Position numbers and translations under genes: made by a program. From positions 153,570-217,569 of the forward strand of contig ML976697.1 in assembly GCA_010015655.1 (NCBI GenBank): 64,000 nt of DNA, given 5' to 3'. Shown here piece after piece: positions 56,934-64,000 of the stretch. This DNA is from Bimuria novae-zelandiae CBS 107.79 (Eukaryota; Ascomycota; Dothideomycetes; Pleosporales; Didymosphaeriaceae). Every line of letters starts with the position of its first letter. The stretch's first letter is position 1. Below the pieces are notes generated by a model. That model worked only from the letters and a program-made list of their open reading frames with translations, was not told the origin of the DNA and did no database searches.

Positions 56934-58960
56934 TAAATAGAATTAGAATAGTACTAGATAAAATTAAATATATTAAGAACTAGCTAATACTAAAAACTAT
57001 AAAGAATATTTAAAAATTCTTAGGATTCTATAGATTTAACTAATAATCTATTAGGGACTACGCGAAGATCACGATACCTCTAATAAACCTTATAAAGAAA
57101 GATATACTATTTATATAAATAGTAGAGTATAGAATATTATTTTAACTCTTAAAGATAGTATACATTATGTCACCAGCACCTATCTACTTTTAGGATAGAA
57201 AACTACTATAATTTAAAATAAACGTGAGCGACCTTGCGATAGGCACATGCGCAAAGTAGGGAAAAGACAGTAAATAGTATCTAATTACATACTACTCACG
57301 AAAGTTTAACAACGCAGAACCACGATACGACGTACACGATAAAGAACTCTACGCTATAGTAAAAGTATTAAAGCACTAAAGGATCTACGCCCTTAGCTAC
57401 TTAATGCTAAAAATCTATATAAATTATAAAAATCTACTATAATCTATAATAATAAAAGAACTTACACCGCAACAACAGTAATAGTTATAAACTATAAAAT
57501 AATATAAGTTTAAATTTATTAATGCAGTAAGAAAAGAAAACAGATACGTAGATATATTTATTTAATAAAGTAACCTTGTAAGAGAAATAGTAAAAATCTA
57601 CTTTATAATACTACAAAAAAATAGGGATAGATCTCTTAAGCCTATAATAGAACTTAATTAACTCCTCGTTACTACACGAAAGGTACCTAAGGAACTATAG
57701 GCTAAGATTATATAATAATACTATAATAACCTAGTATACGGACACTTAGATATTAGGAAGATAATAGAACTTATCTAGCGGAACTATAGCTTTAAAGAAA
57801 TTAAAGAAGTAGTAACTATATATATCTGCAAATGCGCAGATTACCAGTGCAATAAGCATATAATATATCTTAAGTATAGAGATATGCAAGCAATCCAAAT
57901 ACTAGTTACACTATAGGAAGACATCGCTATAGACTTCATTATAAGATTACTAAGATTAAAGGGTCCTGCAACAGGAATTCGTTATAACGTAATACTAAAT
58001 ATTATCTATTAATTTACTAAATACGTAGAATTACTACTATATTAAAAGACAACTATGGTAAAGGAACTCGCATTCCTTATTTTAGACTAACTTATATAAT
58101 ACTGCGATATTCTAAAGACAATTATTAGCGACAGAGACAAGCTCTGTATATTAAACTACTAGATAATACTTATAGCACTTATTAGGATAAAATAAAACCT
58201 ATTAATAGCATACTATTCGCAAACAGACAGATAAACTAAACGTATAAATTAAACAATTAAAACGTACCTACGCATCTACTATAATAACTAAAAAAAATAA
58301 CTAAATTTCCCTATTACCTATAGCATAATTGGCATACAACAACGAGATATTAGTAGTAATAGGATTTACACTATTTTACGCAAACTACGAAAGATACCTA
58401 TATCTCTTTAACTAAATATTTCCTACAGCAATTAGGATAGAAGAAGTAATAAATATAGTAGAACCTATAATGAAGACACACGTACAACTCTAAGAAAATC
58501 TTAAAAAAGCTTAATAGTAAAGTATTTTATATATAAACCAAAAAAGAAAAACAGCACCTTAGCTAAAGAAGGGGGATAAAGCATATCTACTTATAAAGAA
58601 TTTTTAAACCTAAAAAAAGAAACACAAGAAACTAGACTATATTAAGGTTAGGCTATTTTTTATTATTAAATAGATATTACTAGTTAACTACTAATTAGAA
58701 CTATCGCTAAACGCGAAAATACACTTAGTATTCTATATAAACTAACTTAAACCTATAGATCCTAAAATACTAGTTAAGATAACCTTCTATTACTAGCTAG
58801 AGGAAGAAAATAAATTTAAAGTTAAAAGACTCTTAGAATACAGGAAAGTTAAATAAAAAAAAACTTTTAAAATAATAAGTTCTTATAGAGACAGTTAGTT
58901 AAGTAAAAAGGCTACCTATACTTAGAAAATATATAAGAACCTAAATTTAAACTTTGTAAG
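56934..58960 (+). pseudogene. D2 pol, second part: RT thumb, RNase H, integrase, chromodomain-like tail
   Basis: After element F, the frame resumes in the RT thumb (FLRFYRFN near 57,020) and RNase H (FKINVSDLAIGTCAK, then TYYSRKFNNAEPRYDVHDKE and LYAIVKVLKH). The integrase zinc-binding region near 57,720-57,860 has GHLDIRKI and then CKCADYQCNKH. The core has IAIDFI, TIISDRDKL and AYYSQTDR, with the catalytic Asp and Asp still visible. The C-terminal tail (IHPVF-like LVFYIN and then a Glu-rich, KVKRLLEYRK stretch) matches element B. Numerous stops. Confidence 0.83.
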
Positions 58961-59079
58961 AACTACTAATAGCTTTCAAAGAAGGCACAAAGTAAGATCT
59001 ATAATTACTACTACTATACTAGAGTAACGCGAAAAAACTTTAAAGGAAACAAGACTTATAACATAATAATAATTTAAGA

Positions 59080-59500
59080 AGGTATATAGACTAATAATAC
59101 TACGCAGCAGAAGAGGAAGGCTTTAACTAGATTATAAACTAGTCTATTACCTTAGTACCTAGAGCGACATCTAGATTAATTAATACTATAGCCTAAGCAA
59201 GCTCCTTATAAGCCTCTAAAATCTCTAGCTTATCTACTATAGATATACTATAATTAAATAACTTTTATTCTTTTTAATATACCTTCTTCCGTTAATTACG
59301 CAAACGCGCCATCTTCTCTTATGTTAGATAAGTACACAAGAGTGCTGCATAAGCGATCTCTTCTTTTACCTAAAGTTTTACCTCCTTCTTAGCCTCTAAC
59401 CTTTCTAGTCTTTCTAACTTAGTATCTATTTTTAAATAATCTAGCAAAGGAATCTCCTCTAGCTTACGCTTTTAATTATTATACTAAATATAATTTATGC
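59080..59500 (-). pseudogene. D2 reverse-strand accessory ORF, degraded
   Basis: Between pol and the 3' LTR, the minus strand encodes charged, Leu/Lys/Glu-rich fragments (RLERLEAKKEVKL, KEEIAYAALLCTYLT, EKMARLRN) typical of a coiled coil. Position and orientation match the accessory ORFs of elements A, B and C. The Cys-rich part seen in B is not recognisable here. The degree of mutation makes this call weaker than the one in element B. Confidence 0.4.
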
Positions 59501-59688
59501 ACTTTAAGTGTAATAATATTATTTTAATAGGGCTGTTACTTCTTAGCGTAGTATAAATAGGTTACTATAGTAAATACGTAATTTTACGTAAGATAATTAG
59601 CTTATAAATAATAGTATTAGGCGGATTAGGAAAACAGCTTTATAGGTAGTTAACTTATAAAAATATTAAGTCTAAAGAGGGGAGCTAA

Positions 59689-60118
59689 TATTAGGATTTA
59701 TTAAAACCTAATATAATGCGGGACGGGGTATAGATACTTATTTATATAACTAGCTAAGACTCCTAACTTAGCTATAAGTTACGCGACTAAGTTACGCGTC
59801 CTAGAAATATTAGGCGTCCTAGAAGTATCTTAGCATATAGGACTTTAGGATTCCTAGGACTCTTAGGATTCGTAGGACAAGTTATGTATATAGAAACGCC
59901 ATATTAGTCTTTTACTATTATATTTAACCTATTTACGAATCTATTGTATAGATTTAACTCAGGCTCTCTTATTAATTTAATTATACTATATATACTTTTA
60001 ATACTAACGCCCTATCAATACGCGCAAGCTATTAGTACCTCTTACCTATATTATTAACACTCTTACCTAAGAACTAACCTTTATCCCTTTGGGACTAGCT
60101 ATCCCTCAGGGCTTAACA
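59689..60118 (+). repeat. 3' LTR of D2
   Basis: 430 bp partner of 33345-33774 with many C-to-T and G-to-A differences in its first half; it ends GGGCTTAACA and is followed by AAGAA. Confidence 0.93.
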
Positions 60119-60700
60119 AAGAAGTACAGGTCTAACTATAGTAGTTACGTATTAAGGAGTTTACGATTACTATTATATAAATTAGGATTATATACTTTAT
60201 TTTTACTATCCTTTATTAGTGGAACGCTAGTGCTATTAGAAGCTATAAAAAAGGTAAGGGTCCTTATAGTACTTATATTAAGGGTGTTTAAGATATTAAG
60301 TCCTAAAGGGATAGCTAATTAGTTCTCGGACAGGAGTACTAGTAAGGCAAGAAAGAGGTTATTAATAGCTTACGCGCATTAATAGGATATTAGTATTAAA
60401 AGTAATACGCGATTATAATTTAATTAATATAACTTAAGTATAATCTAAATAATAGATTAATAAATAAGACTAAATATAAAGTTAAATAGTCTATCTTTAA
60501 CGTTCCTATATATAAGTTCTGTCCTATAAATCCTAAAGTCCTAGTTTGTCCTAAGGTCCTAAATACTAAGAAAGTTCTAAGACTTTTAATAATTCTAGAA
60601 TGCGTGACTTATTACGTGATTTATAACTAAGTTAGGAATCTAGGCTTAGGCGTATAAATAAGTGCCGATACCCCGTCACGCGTTATATTGAATCTTAATA
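60119..60700 (-). mobile_element. Element G (D-family Ty3, minus strand): 5' LTR and start of gag
   Basis: The D-family LTR lies in reverse orientation at about 60,294-60,700, and gag leader plus first codons at 60,293-60,119. The gag continues on the left side of D2 at 33344. The rest of G (pol and 3' LTR) is missing in the window. At 60,701 it borders a plus-strand D-type tail, so a rearrangement or nested insertion with loss is likely. Confidence 0.72.
60294..60700 (-). repeat. 5' LTR of element G
   Basis: About 407 bp, reverse complement of the D-family LTR, with boundaries TATTAAGTCC and ATCTTAATA on the plus strand. Highly RIP-mutated. Confidence 0.75.
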
Positions 60701-61253
60701 GATCTTAATAATATATAGTTTTACTTAAAATAATTAGCTTATAAATAACATTATTAGGTAGATTAAGAAAGTGGCTTTATAGGTAGTTAACTTATAAGGA
60801 TATTAAGCCTAGAGAGGATAGCTAATATTAAAATCTATTAAGATCTAATATAATGCGTGGCGGGATATTCGTACTTATTTATATACCTAAGCCTAGATTT
60901 CTAACTTAGTTATAAATTACGTAATAAGTTACACGTCCTATAAATATTAGAAGCCTTAGAACTATCTTAGCATTTAGGGCCTTAGGATAAACTAGGACTT
61001 TAGAACCTATAAAACGGGACTTATATATAGAAACGTTAAAGGTAGGCCTTTTATCTTTATATTTAACATTATTTATTAATCTATATTTAGATTATACTTA
61101 GATATTATTACTTTGTTTATAACTATGTATTGCTTTTAATACTAATATCCTATTAATACGTATAAGCTATTAATAACTTCCTTACCTTACTAGTACTCCT
61201 ACCCAAGAACAAACCTTAGCCCTATAGGGACTAGCTACCCCTTATAGACTTAT
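60701..61253 (+). mobile_element. 3' end of a plus-strand D-family Ty3 element (probably D1)
   Basis: 60,710-60,825 matches the last 110 bp of D2 before its 3' LTR, including the purine tract AGAGAGGATAGCTAA. The LTR at about 60,826-61,253 matches the D-family LTRs. It may belong to D1, whose 5' part starts at 29748; the pol between them is missing. Confidence 0.65.
60826..61253 (+). repeat. D-family 3' LTR (probably of D1)
   Basis: About 428 bp, aligns with 29748-30130 and 59689-60118. The right end is uncertain by a few bases. Confidence 0.7.
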
Positions 61254-61336
61254 TATAATATACGTTACTCTAATTTCTTATTAACTTTCTTATAAATTAG
61301 AGGGCGCACGTTTAAGAAGAATATAATTAAGAGCGG

Positions 61337-62225
61337 CTAGCGTAAAACAGGCCTTACATCCTTTTGCCCAGCGCAGGTAATTAAGCCTCTAGGGGCTTTA
61401 GAGGCTAGCAGGGGTAAAAATAAGGCCGTGGAGAAGGTAGAGGACGTGCAGAGATACCTGATGTCAGAGGTAGAGAGCTCTAGCGAGGAGGACGACGAGT
61501 ATAGGCACATGCCTGTGCTTAGGAGCCTCTCTCCTAGCACTTAAGAGCGATATTTTTATTAGATCTGGGACGCTCGCGGCCCCCTGTAGGCAGAGTTCTA
61601 CCAGCCTTTTGTACTACACTACCCTTACCTAGCACCCGGAGACATAGGCTGGGGTATACTAAAGACCTTACGCGTACTTAATTTATAAGAGAAATTAGTT
61701 TCCTATACACTACGCAAGATATTGCTCCGTGTAGTTATAGAGGGCGTGATTTTTATAATTTAAGGCAGCTCTGCAATGGCCTGCACTATAGTAGGGCTAG
61801 AGTAAGCGCTCCACCGTATAAAGACTATTAAGAACGCTCGTAGTAAACGTCGTAGGCGTAATTAACGTGTTGTTAACGCTAGTAAAGGTCTAATTTATGC
61901 TTAGGATTACTGTATAATAGCTATATAGAGGATTACTAATAAGGCTGCGTAGTAATAAGTTACTATAGAGGCACGCTAATAGCGAGCACTTATTAGGCGA
62001 TTTAATGCCTATCCTATATAATTAAGATAAGAAATTACTTAAGCGTTATAAATAGAGGCATTTACTTACCCTTACGAGACCTTATATAATAGCGTTTTTA
62101 AGCCTAGTACTTAAGACTATTAATAGTAAATTAACGTATTAGGAGTATAGAATTATCTAATTATTTAACTAGTTAAAAGAAGATAAGGTAATAAATGCTA
62201 TATAATATTAAGGATTAATTTCCTC
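61337..62225 (+). pseudogene. Unidentified plus-strand frame, about 295 codons, RIP-degraded
   Basis: One frame can be followed from about 61,337 to 62,225, broken only by TAA/TAG. The first 65 codons are clean: basic, then EVESSSEEDDEYRHMPVL, an acidic cluster, and RSLSPS. Next come FYQPFVLHYPYLAPGDIGWG and GILKTLRVLNL, then a basic stretch near 61,815-61,860 (KNARSKRRRRN), and a Gln/Arg/Ala-rich helical C-terminus. It is probably the ORF of an unidentified transposon or dispersed repeat. No domain or matching inverted repeat was recognised. Confidence 0.5.
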
Positions 62226-62290
62226 TATCTTGCTTAAGTATAGGCTTTAAGAGGTAAACTAATAAATAAGTAATAGATCTAAAGTAGATT

Positions 62291-62620
62291 GTATCGGCGC
62301 AGGTCACTCAAAGGATCGATGTTGGCGTATCTCCTAGCAGAGGCATATGGGAGTGCGTGTATAAGAATGTAGCCTCGAATGAATTAAGTGCCTATAGGCC
62401 TGGTACGAAAGGATACGGAAAAGGTACTGAACTACAAAGGCCCCAAGCTCCTCTAAATACACCTCTTCCCAGATGGCTAGCTAGCACATAACTGCCATAG
62501 GTTGACCGTCGGTCTGATGGATCCGAAATAGGTCCGATACGGATGAGTGTCGGTTTTCGGATGATCTCGAATCCTGTCTTGACTGGCCAAGGGTTCTCGT
62601 GTCGACGAGCGATTGTTCCT
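62291..62620. other. GC-normal island without a recognised gene
   Basis: About 330 bp without RIP-type bias lie between two mutated elements. No frame of useful length is recognised. It could be a host remnant or part of an unrecognised repeat. Confidence 0.4.
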
Positions 62621-63328
62621 GTTACATAGATCTCTTAGCGTATATACATGTAATAAGTAAAATCTATTTATAGCTACTATCTTAAATTAATTACTATACG
62701 CGCTTACTTATATAAAGAAGTCTACTAAAGATCCTCTTTAAGCAAGTGGTAATACTAAGTAAGATATTTTTTTATAATATAAGTATGCTAAGGCTTAATT
62801 TAATACTACTTAATCTTTTATTATAGAAGATTAAAAAAGGGATAATACTTAACTAAAAAATTAGCTTTATAACGTTACTTTTAATACTAGTTATTTATTA
62901 AAATATTAATGATTTAGAGTTGCGCCTAATAAACTAATTAACCTATAATGAGTTAATATTTTTTTAGGTAATAGCAGATACGAAGCTTTATATTATTTAT
63001 TATATAAGAGGAAGGCTACGTTTAGTAAGGCGTTTAATATATTATAAAAGCTCCGTTTCTTATTATAAGTTAAGATTTTAGTAGTTATTATTCTTAACTA
63101 TGTAAGACTAGATTTTGACCCGATGTCTTTTACTTAACGTAAATTACTTAACGCTATACTAATGCGCTAATTTTATATATATAAATTTTTTTTGTTTTAG
63201 TACTTTAATAGTACTAATTATGGCCCTAACTAGATCTATAATAGTAGAATTATTAGGTATTAAAGATAGCGTGTGTTAGTGTTGTGCGTGCATTGAGTTA
63301 CGACGTGCATTGACCACTAAGACACGGT
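62621..63328 (-). mobile_element. Fot1-like transposon fragment, 5' part, minus strand
   Basis: The minus strand aligns with 8386 to about 9,090 of the complete Fot1-like element, from its terminal repeat through the first catalytic region. The terminal repeat (63276-63328) resembles but does not equal that of 8386-8433 and shows the same design of two GTGCATTGA-type repeats, then TA. The region matching the clean patch of the other copy is RIP-mutated here. The copy breaks off at about 62,620, so the 3' two-thirds are missing. Confidence 0.75.
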
Positions 63329-63885
63329 AACATGCTGGTTTAGCACTTGGCGCGATTCGGCAAATGACGCACCCTCGTATTTTCTATCTAATCTTCACCC
63401 ACCCATAACTCAGCCAATATGGACCTAATTAATAAGGTAATTAAAGAAATTAAATTATATAAACTAAGAGAAGAATTCTCGTATTAAAAAATAGTAAAAA
63501 AATATAGTATACTAGATACTATATTAAGGAGGTTATACTAGGGCAAAAACGCGTTAATAAAAGAGTAATAATTATAATAGTAAAAGCTTACCCCTTAATA
63601 TGAAATAGATCTTATAAACTATATAAAAACGCTTATAGCCTATTATCTACTACTTATAAGGAAGATGCTGCAGAATTTGGCTTTATTAATTATAAAAACT
63701 AATAGTAAATGGCTAGTACGGACAAGCTAAGTTATCTAATTTATTAATTATTATAATATTAAAATTACTTTTTATTAAGTTACTAAATTAGATCGCGCAT
63801 GCTACTAAGCTAATTTAAAAGTTAAATATAAGTAATTCTTTTAACTTTTACTAGAAAAAATGGAGGAGTATAATAATATAAGGCC
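63329..63885 (+). mobile_element. Second Fot1-like fragment with transposase N-terminus, plus strand
   Basis: From about 63,329 a GC-normal stretch without the TIR direct repeats leads to an ATG at 63419. The frame reads MDLINKVIKEI, then KLREEFSY, KIVKKYS and, after stops, LLIRKMLQNLALLI and LLLEKMEEYN near 63,870, the helix-turn-helix and linker of Fot1/pogo transposases (HTH_Tnp_Tc5/CENP-B). It breaks off at about 63,885. It stands head to head with the previous fragment. Confidence 0.7.
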
Positions 63886-64000
63886 CTGATTGGTTCGAGC
63901 ATGATTTCGACGTTTTGTAATTAATCTTTCCGAAAGGGGTATCTCCGACGATTAAATTACGATGGTGTTCGATTCAATTATAATTTTAACGTTATTAATT
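63886..64000. other. Unassigned right edge
   Basis: GC-normal sequence at 63,886-63,960 followed by AT-rich sequence; no gene or repeat recognised. Confidence 0.4.

Larger units (their letters stand above)
33345..60118 (+). mobile_element. D-family Ty3 element D2, complete ends, split by elements E and F
   Basis: 430-bp LTRs (33345-33774, 59689-60118) lie inside a perfect AAGAA target duplication (33340-33344, 60119-60123). A purine tract AAAGAGGGGAGCTAA precedes the 3' LTR. Without E (36090-41831) and F (42695-56933) the element is about 6.8 kb, a normal length for a Ty3 element with an accessory ORF. It carries plus-strand gag, protease, RT, RNase H, integrase and chromodomain-like tail, all RIP-mutated. 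It is inserted in the inverted gag of element G. Confidence 0.94.

Noticed and set aside
60089..60322. 77-codon plus-strand frame rich in Leu
   Set aside because: It spans the D2 3' LTR end and antisense gag of element G, so it is a chance frame.

Overview
The window looks like chromosomal DNA of a filamentous ascomycete (Pezizomycotina). The evidence is fungal Ty3 chromoviruses, Ty1/copia elements, Fot1/pogo DNA transposons, a BTB-domain gene relic and a DUF3435 (FluG-domain-like) tyrosine recombinase relic. Most of the sequence carries the mark of repeat-induced point mutation (RIP): it is rich in TpA and poor in CpA and TpG, and recognisable reading frames are broken mainly by TAA/TAG where the family has Gln or Trp. 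I could not compute dinucleotide indices or search databases; family calls come from reading conceptual translations.

Region 1 (about 1-6,150) is a mosaic of unmutated GC-normal patches and AT-rich spacers. It holds the start of a possible dioxygenase gene at the left edge, unidentified open frames, a broken BTB gene, a solo-LTR-like repeat and a small minisatellite.

Region 2 (about 6,190-11,095) is the most interesting single locus. It is a minus-strand DUF3435 tyrosine recombinase pseudogene, the 'captain' type that mobilises Starship giant transposons. It still has an unmutated promoter, 5' leader and first codons at 10,565-11,095, and a 2,130-bp Fot1-like transposon (8386-10515) splits its N-terminal part. 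If it is a Starship captain, the element would extend leftward and region 1 would be cargo.

Region 3 (about 11,119-28,990) is a Ty3 chromovirus (A) that starts abruptly inside its reverse transcriptase. Two complete LTR elements sit in it: C (13177-20773), which holds a 407-bp TRIM (19977-20383), and B (21552-28411).

Region 4 (about 29,748-61,253) is a nest of LTR elements. A damaged pair of D-family Ty3 copies (D1 plus, G minus) encloses D2 (33345-60118). D2 encloses E (36090-41831) and a Ty1/copia F (42695-56933). F encloses Ty3 element H (45189-53516). H encloses a solo LTR (45570-45782) and a 1,681-bp gag-only copia-type element (45912-47592). For every complete LTR insertion I could read matching 5-bp target duplications, so the relative ages are fixed.

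Region 5 (about 61,254-64,000) holds an unidentified RIP-degraded plus-strand frame, a short GC-normal island and two Fot1-like fragments arranged head to head. No intact host gene is certain anywhere in the window. A recurring feature is a reverse-strand accessory ORF between pol and the 3' LTR in several Ty3 elements.
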